The translations under genes and the position numbers were made by a program. Below are positions 11,576 to 23,429 of a DNA stretch of 64,000 bases, piece after piece; position 1 is the stretch's first letter; each line of letters starts with the position of its first letter. The stretch comes from Vigna angularis (taxonomy: Eukaryota; Streptophyta; Magnoliopsida; Fabales; Fabaceae). The stretch is from the NCBI RefSeq assembly GCF_016808095.1, contig NC_068977.1, forward strand, positions 8,678,479 to 8,742,478, in the 5' to 3' direction. The notes under the pieces were generated by a model, which did not search any database, had not been told where the DNA came from, and saw nothing but the letters and a program-made list of their open reading frames with translations.

Positions 11576-11700
11576 GAAAATCTTTTTTTAACAATTCTTT
11601 TTTACAACCTTTTTACAGCAACAGCTTGTGAATGGTCTATTTCAAATATACGGACCAATAAAATAATGACACATACTTTATTGTCAAAAAGTTGTTGACA
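11576..11700 (-). mobile_element. MITE-like repeat, copy 2 (inverted)
   Basis: The reverse complement of the family core is visible: CAGCTTGTGAATGGTC, then CAAATATACGGACCAATAAA and ATAATGACACATA. It is inverted relative to the other four copies and 350 bp from copy 1. Confidence 0.75.
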
Positions 11701-11719
11701 TATGGTCTTTTATCTTTAC

Positions 11720-13250
11720 TGTTTCTGTCAACTCCATTAGCTTAAGCAAGAACATTTTGGTGTCGTCGTGGTTTGGTAAAATAGTTTTCTCACAACCTAT
11801 AGGTGATGATCATCAGAGGAATATTTTTTATCGAACTTTTCATAAATAATGGCAAACGAAACATCAAGACAATTTCGCCATATTACGCAAGTGGTGAAAG
11901 AATTGAAATGGTAGGCAGAGGCAACAAAATAAATGGCAAACGCACCCGAAGTGCCAGAGTACAACTTACTCAATGATAAGTTGAGCCTAAGTGGCATCCT
12001 CATTCCTCGAAATCAAAGCACTCGAATACATTATACTCGACTACACATTGAGCTTAAGTGGCATCCCCACTCCTTGACAACATAGTACACTTGAGAACAC
12101 CATAATCGCTAGCAACATAATACGCTTGAGTGGTGCCACACTCGCTAGAAAATGAAAATACACTCAAGAGTGGTCACATACCCACAAGCAATAATTTGAC
12201 AATTGATTCTTATAAAGAGATGAGTACTTTTTTTTCTTTAGCTCGAATTATTTTGCCTAAATTGGCTTTTTTTTGTCGGACAAAGTTTTAACGAGACACG
12301 TTATTTCAAGTATGTCATTTCACTAAGTTGAATGCACTCGACATCCGCAAGCTATAATTAACAAAGAATGATAAAACTCGTTTGTCCATCCGCAAGCTAA
12401 GGGCTTTATACACATGCCCCTAAGATATTATGAAATATCTCCAAGATATTTAGTATTAATTTCTTGTAAAATAATAACTTATTATTATATTCTATTATAT
12501 CTTCAAGATATTAAGATATAATAATGGATTATATAATATCTCTAAGATATAATGCTTGATGAATTTCAAGTAACAAAATATTTTTAATATATATGTTTAC
12601 TTTTGACTTAGGAAATGTATATATACAACATCATATCAAAGTACGAACTTAATACTCAACTATGAGAGTCAACTCTCTCGTATTTTCTCTCTAAGTTCAT
12701 TATTATTATATATATTTTCACTATCTTACTAACTTAAGTATCATAGAGTCTTTTGTAAAAAGATCTCTTCCTTTAATCACACTTGGAGCTCAGGCCACAT
12801 TACTATCAAGAACAAAAATTATACTCAAAGACTTATCAATTAATTCCGACAAGAACAACTATATAAAATAACAATTATTTCACTCCAATTAGTGATAAAA
12901 TTTAGCTATAAAGATTCAAATAAAAAATATAAATATATAAATACTTAATAAAAAAATATTTCTAAAAACATAACTTATTAAGCATATTGAAAATACTATA
13001 AGATGTAAGTTATGGTCATTGACATTAATAGATTAATATTATACGTTTAACATTGTTTTTATAATAAAGTTTAAACCGTACCAACTTATAATGTAAAATA
13101 AGGGAAGGAACACTTGTATTGATTTATGATCCTTTGCCTTGTTCAAGAACTATATGTTTTGCGAGTTTCAAACACCGAATAGAACAAGTCCCATTGTTCT
13201 TTCCACCACCACTTGGCATACTCTAATTCAGCCGGCCCCTCCTCCCCACT
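11720..13250. other. gene-free stretch; probable LTR remnant about 12415-12835 (+)
   Basis: 12010-12180 has repeated CACTCGA/AGTGGC phrases. 12415-12835 looks like a retrotransposon LTR: repeated AAGATATT motifs, a TATATATACAACATCATA promoter-like box, CTCTCGTATTTTCTCTCTAAG, and a CTTACTAACTTAAGTATCAT segment near its end. No matching second LTR was found. No exon was seen before the Vapyrin-like gene. Confidence 0.35.
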
Positions 13251-13351
13251 TTCTCCCATAAATTAAAAACCTACCACCAAACCTTCACTTTCATTTAATT
13301 CCTCATGCTTATGCTTTTCCTTCCTCACCAATCCACCCCAAAGAAAACAAC

Positions 13352-15050
13352 ATGGACAGGCTCATAAAGTTAGAGCCTTCAAACACAGTCGTAATCAGAG
13401 TAGAACCAGGCCAAAAGTGCCAAGGCAAAATCACCTTACACAACGTCATGCACACAATGCCAGTGGCCTTCAGGCTTCAACCCCTCATCAAAACTCGTTA
13501 CGTAGTTAAGCCCCACTCAGGTATTATCTCCCCCTTAGCCACGCTCACTGTAGAAATCACCTATCACACACCCTCCACCACCACCCTCCCCCATTCCTTC
13601 CCTCACTCCAACGACTCCTTCCTCCTACACAGTGTCTTGGTTCCAGGAGCCGCCATCAGAGAACCCTCCTCCATGTTCGACGCTGTTCCCTCCGACTGGT
13701 TTAAGAAAAAACAAGTCTTCGTCGACAGCGGCATAAGGGTCATGTTTTTAGGGTCACACATTCTGGCCCACTTGGTCTCGCTCGGCGAAATCGATGAGGT
13801 GAGGGAAGCTCTGGAGAGAAGCGACCCTTCATGGGGAATTGTAAACAGCACCGACCCACATGGCCAGACATTGCTCCACTTGGCGGTCGCACAGGGAAGA
13901 GCTGACCTCGTTCAGCTGCTTCTGGAGTTCGAGGCCGATACCGAGGCAACAAACCGTTCTGGGTTGACCCCACTTGAGGCTGCAGCATCGTGTAACGAAA
14001 CATTGATCGTGGAGCTTCTTCTGGCTCGCAGGGCCAACACGGAGCGAGCTGAAATGGCCGTGTTTGGGCCGATTCATCACGCGGCTAGAGGAGGACACGT
14101 GGAGGTCCTAAGACTGCTCTTGCTCAAAGACGCCAAAGTGGACTCGCTCACGAAAGACGGCAACACTGCTTTGCACGTTGCAGTTGAGGAGCGTCGAAGA
14201 GACTGTGTTAGACTTCTTCTAGCCAACGGTGCCAGAACTGACCTTAAGAACGCAAGAGAAGGTAATTAATGTTGATAATTCATTATAAACTTAACCCTTC
14301 ATCTTTTGATATTATAATTTCTAATGATAATCATGTCTAACAGGTGACACCCCTTTGCACACGGCAGCAGCAGCAGGAGACGAGAGCATGGTGAAGCTCC
14401 TGCTGCAAAAGGGCAATGCCAACAAGGACGTTCGAAACGCACAAGGAAAAACCGCCTACGACGTCGCGGTGGAGAACGGCCACGAGCGCCTCTTTGACGC
14501 CCTGAGTCTGGGCGACAAGCTGTGCACGGCTGCAAAGAAAGGCGAAGTGAGAACCATCCAGAAGCTTCTGGAGAACGGCGCGGACCTTAACGGGAGGGAC
14601 CAGCACGGTTGGACCGCGCTGCACCGGGCCTCGTTCAAAGGGCGAATCGACGTGGTGAAGGTTCTGGTGGAGAGAGGGGTGGAGGTGGACGCGAAGGACG
14701 AAGAAGGGTACACGGCACTGCACTGTGCGGCGGAGGCGGGGCACGCAGACGTGACGGAGTTTTTGGTGAAGAAAGGTGCGGACGTTGAGGCGAGGACTAG
14801 GAAGGGCGTGAGCGCGTTGCAGATAACAGAGTCGTTGAACTACGTGGGGATCACGAGGGTTCTTGTTAACGGTGGGGCTAGTAGGGAAAATTCTGATAGA
14901 GTCGCTGCGTTTGGTGCAATTGCTTTTGGGAGTAAGATAATGGAAGGTGGGGGTGTTGTTAAGAAGAGGAGGGGTGGTGACAGAGGTAATATCAGAGGGT
15001 TGAATAATGGTGCTGGTTTTGGTCGCTCATTGGCTCTGGCTGTGCTCTAA
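13352..15050 (+). CDS. VPY: Vapyrin-like MSP-domain and ankyrin-repeat protein
   Basis: Exons 13352-14261 and 14344-15050 are joined by an 82-bp GT-AG intron (phase 1), giving 538 aa. Residues 1-125 form an MSP (VAP-type) domain beginning [20 protein letters not shown]. The rest is about eleven ankyrin repeats (for example [75 protein letters not shown]). This domain order, length and N-terminus are those of Vapyrin, a cytoplasmic protein needed for arbuscule formation and intracellular infection by mycorrhizal fungi and rhizobia. It is thought to act in membrane and vesicle targeting with exocyst partners. No stop or frameshift was seen. The exons, especially the second, are much richer in GC than the surroundings. 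A Vapyrin-like paralogue is the main alternative to the true orthologue. Confidence 0.9.
14262..14343 (+). other. intron of the Vapyrin-like gene
   Basis: 82 bp, GTAATTAATG donor and TCTAACAG acceptor, AT-rich between GC-rich exons. It joins GAA-G to GT-GAC in frame (E-G-D-T-P-L-H, within an ankyrin repeat). Confidence 0.9.
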
Positions 15051-15439
15051 TGACAGAGATGCTGATTCATTAATGGTGCTTTCTTGCTAGTGATTTGGTA
15101 CATTAGAATGAGAGGAATTGAGACCGATTTTCGGCTTTGGCTCGTTTGATAGAGAAGCATTTGGGACTGGTTTTGGGTTTTGCATGGCTGTGATTTTAAG
15201 CTTGGCAATGGAATTGTTAGTTTAAGACAAAATGTTAGTTTCTTAAATTTTAAAATGGTTAATATCATTGATCCTCGTTGTGCAGAAAGTGTTATATGAA
15301 CAGTAGAAATGAAAAAATGAAAGAAAAATTGCTTGGGAAAATACTACGTGTTTCGGTAGATATTTGATAGATATTTTGTGGGATCGAGAGATGAACTTTT
15401 GTTGACGTGACTTTGTTGTTTTTCGACGTTGGAATCGAG

Positions 15440-15910
15440 TGCTCCGCTTGCTTGGACTCTGGATGTCGTTCAGTTGAATTCTGGATGGGGGAGGTACTGC
15501 AAAAGATACTCTGACGCTCAAGTTAGGCATCTTGTCGCTCACAAATGGATATTATTGTAATTGAGTATTATGAACTCAGTAGAGCGTGAGTTTAGCGTAA
15601 GTGGAACGTACCTGGCTTTTAGTCTTGGTCTTGTATTTATAGGTTATCACAAGCCTAATAAAATATAAACAGACTTACCTTCAAATCCGGTCAGTTGCTC
15701 ATAAACAGCTCTATGAATATCTTTAATGAGATATTTTATCCAATAACTTAAATGTTGGTCTAATTGTGGCTCAACACCTTTTAACCTGGTTGACGAGAGT
15801 TGTGGCCCAACATCATTTAACCTGGTTTGTCGACGAGCGCTGCTACAGTAGAGTTGACGACCGCTGCTACAGTAGATAGACCAATCGATCTTGGATGCTA
15901 ACCGTCTGGC
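15440..15910 (-). mobile_element. LTR fragment related to the 8319-10781 element
   Basis: ATACTCTGACGCTCAAGTTAG (at 15508) is close to the reverse complement of the ACTTGAGCGTCGGAGTACC segment in the LTRs at 8.7 and 10.6 kb. The rest has LTR-like composition (a TATTTATAGG motif, paired CTGTAGCAGCG/CTACAGTAG stretches). It is a single diverged piece in the opposite orientation with no partner LTR or PBS. It begins about 400 bp after the Vapyrin-like stop codon. Confidence 0.5.
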
Positions 15911-15984
15911 CTAGATATCATACTATACACTATGCTTTTATTCAATAAGGAAAAGTCTTGTAAATACTGCACGAACAGATAGGA

Positions 15985-16765
15985 AGGGGGTTTTCTTTTT
16001 TAATAAAAGTAGGCAAATCTAATAGGAAAATGGTAGGCAAATCTAATAGGAAAATTACAGACAAATTTTAAAAAAATAATGAGAATAGAGAGTTCTATAT
16101 GATTTTAATGATGATTTGAAATGAAGAAGTTATACATTTGGACTTTTATTTCGGTTTCGATCAACACGTAGTTATTTGGTAGTAATAAAGTCTTTCAACG
16201 AATTTAAGTTATAATTTATATTTTATGAAATCTTCTTGGGATAACTTATAATCGAACTAACATCATATAACTGAGTTATCATGAATCCAAGTGGAATATA
16301 TATTATAATTCAGCTTACTTCATGAAATGTGAAAAGGGATATGGAAAGTTTGGTGGAGCATGTGAAGAGTTCGGTTGAGCTCTCTCCACATGATTGAGTT
16401 TACCATTCACATATTTTATCGAACTCTCTTTATCTTTTTTCGAGTTCCATGAGATCAGCTCGGTTACAATATGTATTTCACCTGGAATTATGATAACTCG
16501 GTTATATATTAAGATTAGCTAGGTTATAAATTATTATTGGATAACTTTCATAAAATATAATTGAAAATCGTTGAGAGGTTTGACAACTTCCAAAATTAAA
16601 TGCATGTTGTCCGAAAAAAACAAAAGTTTGTGTGAAAATATACAACTTCTTCTTATGAAATTATATGAGACTATACAACTTCACTATTTTCATAACTTTT
16701 TTAAAATTTGTCTATATTGATGTAAGTTTCTTTTCATATTTGTCTACTTTTGTAAAAAAAAAAAG
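15985..16765. mobile_element. foldback element with long inverted repeats
   Basis: The two halves are imperfect reverse complements over about 370 bp each. Outer ends: TTTAATAAAAGTAGGCAAAT near 15998 against TTTGTCTACTTTTGT near 16740. Middle: ACAGACAAATTTTAAAAAA near 16049 against TTTTAAAATTTGTCTAT. Inner: AACTGAGTTATCATGAATCC near 16269 against TTATGATAACTCGGTTA near 16489. The centre is near 16385. There is no open reading frame, and a target duplication was not found. This is the layout of a foldback or long-TIR MITE. A fragment at about 11340-11460 (TTAAAATTTGTCTATTCTC) may be from the same family. Confidence 0.7.
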
Positions 16766-17759
16766 ACATGAAAAATACTATATTACTGTATGACATCAAT
16801 CATAACAAATCTGAAAATATCTTAATAACGATCTCATAAACTCACATTAGTTTTTAATATTAGTTTTAAACTTAGAATTTTGTATCTTGTTAACTACATG
16901 TATCTGCCTCAACTTTTGAAATAATGCAAGTTGGAGAGTTTTTTTTTAAACATGTATGCAATTTGATCATTGGTTATGCTACAAGCTCTATTTTTTTTTA
17001 TGATAGAGTGACAACTAATTGCTTTAGAGAAAATCGTGAAACAACTTTTGATCCTATCTTAAAGATAATGAATTTATTTTTCTTTTAATCTTGGCCACTA
17101 ACACTTTTGGACATTCCACGAATCTACAAATAAGACTTAGAACATATACAGAAAGAAAATCATTAAATAACAACTAATTTTAGAGATAAATAACATGTAA
17201 CAGTAAATAACCAAATTAACCAGCTTTTTTAATTGATTTCACCCACCATTTTGTGCACGAATCTAAATCAAGATTTATAATTGTGTGTTTATAGAAACAC
17301 TCAATCATTTGGTAACCAATCAACTATATTATGAAATTGAAAGATTTATAGATATTGTTATGCAAGTCGTAGTACTTATCCAAGGCCATATGATTCTTTA
17401 ACCAATTGTACAAGTTATATAACCACATTTTAATACTGATTTAACCCACAATTTTTGTGCCAGAATCGAAATGAAGAATAACTCGTATGTTTCCAGAAAG
17501 GAGGAGTCTACGTCTTGAATGGGAAAACAGTGCACTCTTTGCCTTCACCGTAGATTTTTAATGTGATATTATGCTCTATGTACATATATGTATTAGGAAT
17601 ACCATGATGTTTGGCATTTTTATCATATTATTAATATGTTCTTCTTAATAGTTATTTACGATTATATGTTTCGGTTTAGAAAAAACCAAAATATATAAAG
17701 AGAATTTTGAATTCGAAGTCTATATATCTTTTTGTTTCAGTTATTTCAGAATCAAAATG
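16766..17759. other. gene-free AT-rich spacer
   Basis: No exon, RNA gene or clear repeat was seen. Confidence 0.4.
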
Positions 17760-18280
17760 GAAATGTATGCAAAAAAATTTTAAAATTTTTTTAATTATTT
17801 TATCAAAAGAGATGAGATTTGGCTTCGATTTTTAAATAACTGAGACCATGTAATATGGCTTTGATTATTATAAAACTAAGGCCATATACCTCTACAGTTT
17901 CGATATTTGCAGATCTAAAATCAAAAAATTGAATAAAATTTTAAAATTGTCACTCTATTTTATTTAAATATTTTATTGGAAAAGGGGAATCTGGTCTCAA
18001 AAGCAAAAAAAATGAAGTCATATACCTTTACGGCTTGAATTTTTTCTAGACCCAAAATAAAAAAGTCGAAGAAATTTTCAAAATTATCACTCTTTTATTT
18101 AAATATTTTATCTAAGAAAAGGAATTTCACCTCAGTTGCAAGAAATTTTATTTTTTTTCAGACCCGAGATTTAAAGAAATTTTCAAATTTGTCAAAGAAA
18201 TTAATACTTTTTTATTTTGTTCACAAAAATTAATAAAACTGAAGCTATAGAGGTATTATTACTTTGATTTTATAAATAAT
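17760..18280. repeat. diverged repeat modules, CACTA-like subterminal array
   Basis: About 125-150-bp modules recur: TGTCACTCTATTTTATTTAA near 17949 and ATCACTCTTTTATTTAAATA near 18087, each followed by an AAAAGG-rich stretch and by GACCC/AGACC. Short inverted phrases of the type GGCTTCGATTTT and AAACTAAGGCCATATA alternate. Legume CACTA elements have subterminal arrays of this look, but no CACTA terminus or transposase was seen, so the class is inferred. The adjoining pyrimidine-rich stretch 18400-18600 gives low-complexity open frames only. Confidence 0.45.
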
Positions 18281-19111
18281 TGGAGTCAAAATTTGTTAAG
18301 GTAAATTTAGATGAAATTTTTTTACAAAGTCATTATTGTTCTCTTTGCAACACCATTTTTGAACATCTTCTACATTGTTCATCACTGATTGCAACAGTTG
18401 GCGCTGCTTCCTCCACACTTCGGACACTCTTCTTTCTCCTCTCTCTTCCCTTCCTTTTTCATTCTACATTCCCCATTTTCCTTTCATCCTCTCATTTTCT
18501 TTTTCATTTCCTTGTCGTTGTGTCGTTATCGTTATATATTCTCCCATTTTTTTCGTTTCATTACCCTCAAATCACTTCTTTCCATTGCAAAAGTCAAAGA
18601 TCCCTGTAATAATTTTTTTTCTTATTTTTTGGTATATAATAAGGCAATGCTTTTTTGTATTTTTTTTAATTACTCACTTCTTACTCTAAACATTTGAAAA
18701 CCCAGTAACAACTAGTTTTACACTCCATATTCATAAAAATTTTAAATTTTTATATATATGTTTTTAATATTTGTTTGTATATTTATATTAAAGTATTTAT
18801 TTTATGTTTAATGTATTTTTTATATGTTTGATATATGCTGTATTATTTGTTTTTCTATAATTCATAATTATATGTATTTATATTTTGTTCTTATTATTTA
18901 TATTTTGTTCATATGAAATAAGATCTTCAAAAATTTCTGAAATCAATAATTTGACATTTTCTTTCACTAAATATTTCGTATTTTTACATTATTTTCTTAA
19001 AAATCTTAAAATATATTTTCACCTTAGTCTTATTATGTGTTGTGCATTTTTATAATGGTATTATCAAGTAGAGCTATCAAAACATGTGATTTGTCGTAGT
19101 CAGGTGGGTTT

Positions 19112-20600
19112 GTTACTCCCTCCATCACCACTGCTCCCTACATCTCTCCATCCCTTTTTTGTCCTTCAGTAATATTTAAACGGATGTGAATATGCGTTAG
19201 ATTTTTAAACGGATGTCAACATCCGTAGACGGATATCGACATCCGTTAAAGGACAAACAAATGTCGATATCCGTCCACGGATGTTGACATCCGTTTAAGA
19301 ATCGAGGGTCCACAGATGTTGACATCCGTCCAGCCACATGTACTATCACAGCCCACATATCATCAATCATTTCACCACAATGTAACATTTTTTACTTATT
19401 TTATTCCTTGGCTTGGCTGGAAAGAAGATCACGAGCATCCAAACTGAAGAACCACGAGCTACACAGACTCATTTTGGAAAATTGATTAAAATAAAAAACT
19501 AAGAGAACAAATGGGAAGGGGCATTGGAAACCGGAGGAGAAAAGGAAAAAGGAAGCATTGACACAATGAGGGCAACAGTAAGGGAAGAGAAGAAGCTACA
19601 GAAAAAGCAAAGCAAAAGAAAAAGAAAAGCAGAGAAAGAATATGGAATGAGGGAGGAGGAAAACAAGAGTCTGGAACAATAAAAGGGAAGTCTGGATTAG
19701 AGGGAAAATGAAAAGAAAGCTTCAAAAGGTAAGTAACACTCTTCATACACGCTTGGATATCTGGTTTTAATATGTAAATGAAATTAGCTGCATGTATGAC
19801 ATGCTGAACAGAATGTTGTGATATTGTTTATATGAGATATTTGCCCTTGCTTGAATGTTCAAAAATGAAATATGTATTCGTGTAAGCATGTTTCCGCTCC
19901 TTTCATCATCACTTGTGTGTTATACCCCCTCATTCTAACATCCCAAAGCACCATGATTTTCAAATCATCCATTCCTCAACATAATGTTCTCTTTCCAACC
20001 TACATCCACAAAATACCATCAGATCCATATCTAAAGAGAAAACTAGCCAATAAGCATCACACTCTTCTCCAAAAATCACATTCAATCTGCTTCATTTTCT
20101 TAATCCAATAAAAAACACATGACAAAAGCTAGTTTCTATGATCTATCAAAAGTTATCAAATCCATCACATTCTTTCCACCAAGAACAGCTTCTTGTTGTT
20201 ACTCACTTTGTGCTGAGGATAATGGTAGCTTGTCATAGAAGAGTCATGTGTTTGTTTATATACTGAAATAATCACAGCCAACAGAGATTTTTTTATTCTG
20301 AATATTTCCCTTTTGATGATGTAGGGTGAAGAAGTGGGAAGAGAAGAGGTGGCGGTGGAGGGATGAGGGGGTTGGTTGAGGCGTGCACGGTCGCGAAGGT
20401 GGACGTTCATGTGGTCGTCGGAAGCTTGGGCGGACTGGAACTCCCTTCTACAGTATGTGTAGGGGTGTAGAGAGATTTAGGGTTTTAAAAAAGGTAAATA
20501 AAATTAAATGGTAAAAGTTAAATTAATGTAGGGTATTTTTGGAATAAAAAAATAGTGGGAAGGTGTAGGGAGCACTTGAGGTGGTGGAGGGAGCAACTCT
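19112..20600. mobile_element. non-autonomous TIR transposon with palindrome array
   Basis: The left end TTACTCCCTCCATCACC-ACTGCTCCCTACATC is matched by the reverse complement of the right end (TTGCTCCCTCCACCACC, then AGTGCTCCCTACACC). This gives imperfect terminal inverted repeats of about 40 bp. The 1.5-kb interior has no transposase. It contains a palindrome array (19198-19340), a purine-rich stretch (19500-19730) and a short GC-rich segment near 20320-20450. No convincing target duplication was found, so the exact ends and superfamily are unsure; a Mutator-like origin is possible. Confidence 0.6.
19198..19340. repeat. array of ACGGATGTYRACATCCGT palindromes
   Basis: Five to seven copies or half-copies of a short palindrome built on ACGGATGT and ACATCCGT lie within 145 bp, in the subterminal part of the TIR element. 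Each unit is self-complementary and the array as a whole can fold. Confidence 0.85.
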
Positions 20601-20619
20601 CGTCAATTCAATATAGTTC

Positions 20620-23030
20620 ACTTATTAGTAAGTTAAAAAAATTGAGTTCGGGTTAAACTTTTTTTTTTCTTCAATCTAACATTTTTTTAATATGTAACTA
20701 TAATCCAAAAAGTTCAAACCTATTTTAAAAATTTGTTTTTTTTATTTTAGAAAATAAATAAATCATTCATCCCAACAACTAAATCATAATTCTAAATAAA
20801 ATCTAGATTATACCTTACTACGGTAAGAAAAGAAAATGATTAATGAAAGACAAAGGTAGATAGTGAATGAAGTGTCATGGACGTGAGCCTATGTCCCTCA
20901 AAATTTCAAAAAAACAAGTTTGTTTGTGTTTTGGACAAGACGATTAAGTTAAGAATGATGTGAGTTTTTTTTATATTCGGATTGGTGACTCAACCCGATT
21001 CATTATGAATTCAATTCAAGCGAGTCAAATTCTTAATGGATTGGATTTATACTAAGCCTATACTAAAATTTATAAAAAAAAATTAACCCAATGTGACTCA
21101 AATATGTGATAGGTAAGATTAATTCACATATTTTAACTCATTTTGACATTTCAATTATTAGTATTAATTACTATTGAGCATTTGTATTTTTTAATTTATT
21201 TTGAAAATATCCTAATTTTTTAAATAAATTTTTAAAACGCTATGTAAAAATAAAAAATCACAATCCACAAATGGTTTTTAAAACATTATTATAGATTTGG
21301 TATCGTTAAGTCATAACAAAATAAGAATCGTGATTCATTTAAATACATAAATGAATAACTCTCTACGTATTCCTATTTTCAAATTTAATGAACGTCTAAC
21401 TAATAATATTTTATGAATAACAATTCATATTTTTTTTATTCAGATAAAAAAATCTTTCTTTATACTGGGTTGCTTTCAAAATTAATAAGTTTTAAAATTG
21501 TTTATTATGTATTAATTTTAATAATTATTCATAATAGTTTAAATTTGCCATAAGTCGTTGGGTCAATTAATATAGAGTGGTCTTAGTTAATATAACCATA
21601 TCAAATTCAAAATTTTGATATGCAACTGTGTTAACTCGTATGAAAATTTTGATGCCTGTAACAATTTAGCTTTTTATGAAATATGCATGTGATTTTGATA
21701 AAAAAAAACAAAAAAAAGTGAGTTGAAAAATCATTATTTCTATTATTTTTAATTTTGAATAAGAATATTTTTAGTGTACTCATAAAAAATATGAAATTTT
21801 AAATAATTTTAAAGAAGTAGGTAAGAAAAGGACCCTATTTTATATGCTATAAGTAATTCTTTCAATAAAGATGTGGGGTTGGTAACGGTCAACATGATAT
21901 GGTTGGCCACATCTCCAAAATGTATACCAACCAATGATATTGATTGTTACATTAATTTGGCTACAACAAGCAACTAAATTTTATCTACATATTTTTAAAA
22001 TAAGAGTCTTTTAAATTATAACATATTAATAAAAAATTATTATAATTAATATGAATTCTTTTTACTAAAATTCATCTAACTTGTCTATTACTATTATGTT
22101 TATTTGTCAATACAAATAATACTATACTAATCGATTCTATAAATTTTATTCAAGAGTACTTTTTGAAATATAATTTTTAAAATAAAATATTACTATTTTA
22201 AATAAAAAATATATTTTTTAGGATGAAGAGTTTATACAAACTTTTTTATTTGGACACGGTATTAACAAAATTTATTTTATCACACTCTCTTTGGTTAATA
22301 ATTTATTAAATAAAATAAAGTTATTTAAGTTTCACTTACATTTAAGATAAACCTTTTGGTTTTAGATATGGTAGGACTTGAATTTTATTAAAAGATCCAT
22401 ATTTTCAACAAAAAATAAATATAAAATATATAGATAAAAAATAGTTGTTCATTCTTTGTTTAATTTGTAATATCATCTTATTGATAAAATTTGGATTCTC
22501 TAAAGTATAGAGAATATTCTATAAAGCTATCACATTATATTTTCACATCAACCGAATCTTATAGGGAAGTTTCGTCTCTTCGCACAATTTCAGAATTCTA
22601 ATTTCACAATTCTAATATGATACACGTGAAAAAAAAAAAGTTCATTCAATAAAATTACTTTTAAAAGAATTTCCAAAATTATGAGGCCAAATGTCATTTT
22701 TACTCTTTTACATTTAAAATTATTTATTTATTTTTTATTTTTAACTAAAGCGTTGTATGTTCTAATGGACAAATAAAACATCTCAATTTTTTATAGTATT
22801 TAATTATTATGCTATTAGTTACACATTCAATAATACAAAACAATTAACTCAAATAAATATATAAGATGTTATTACAGATATCTAGATATAATTTATAATA
22901 GCAAAATATATATACAATATCATGAACTACTATGAAATGTATACTGAACAAAAAATGTAATAGGATATTTTAAAAACAGATAAAACAGAAACAAAACTTT
23001 TATTTGTATGCCTTAGTTTCATCTTCTCTT
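20620..23030. other. gene-free AT-rich spacer
   Basis: No exon, RNA gene or clear mobile element was recognised on either strand. Confidence 0.4.
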
Positions 23031-23039
23031 AGCACCTGT

Positions 23040-23425
23040 TGTTGGAAGTCTCACATCGACTAGAGATAAAGCCAATTTATAATATATGTGAGGTGCAAAC
23101 CTCACCTAACAAGCCGGTTTTGTAAGGTTGAGTTAGACTTAAACTCACTTTCTAATATGGTATCAGAGTCATGGTTAGAGTTTATCCTAACGAGTTCTAA
23201 GTGGACATTTCTATTTCCACCCGTTGTCGAGTCGCTATCGCACCACCCATTAATTTATACTATCACGCATGATATGTCTATACCTCGGTGTGAAGGGGGA
23301 GGGGGTGTTGGAAGCCCCACATCGACTAGAGATAAGACCAATTTATAATATATAAGTGAGGTGCAAACCTCACCTAACAAGTCGGTTTTGTGGGGTTGAA
23401 TTAGGCTTAAAACCACTTTCTAATA
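23040..23425 (+). mobile_element. complete TRIM (miniature LTR retrotransposon)
   Basis: Two direct repeats, 23040-23157 (118 bp) and 23306-23425 (120 bp), each start TGTTGGAAG and end TTTCTAATA. The left one is followed at once by TGGTATCAGAGTCATGG (23158), matching the usual initiator-tRNA-Met primer site TGGTATCAGAGC. The right one is preceded by the polypurine tract GAAGGGGGAGGGGG. Flanks are CCTGT (23035-23039) and CCTGC (23426-23430), a 5-bp target duplication with one change. The 148-bp interior has no coding capacity. This is the standard TRIM layout. A second, truncated copy is at 603-822. Confidence 0.93.
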
Positions 23426-23429
23426 CCTG

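Noticed and set aside
13603..14744. Several long minus-strand frames over the Vapyrin-like gene
   Set aside because: Shadows of the GC-rich exons; no domain.
18280..18697. Three overlapping plus-strand open frames
   Set aside because: The DNA is pyrimidine-rich low complexity, so all three frames stay open. No domain, splice sites or start context supports a protein.
23158..23174. Possible tRNA gene fragment at TGGTATCAGAG motifs
   Set aside because: These are primer-binding sites after LTRs. No cloverleaf was found, and no tRNA or rRNA gene was recognised in the window.
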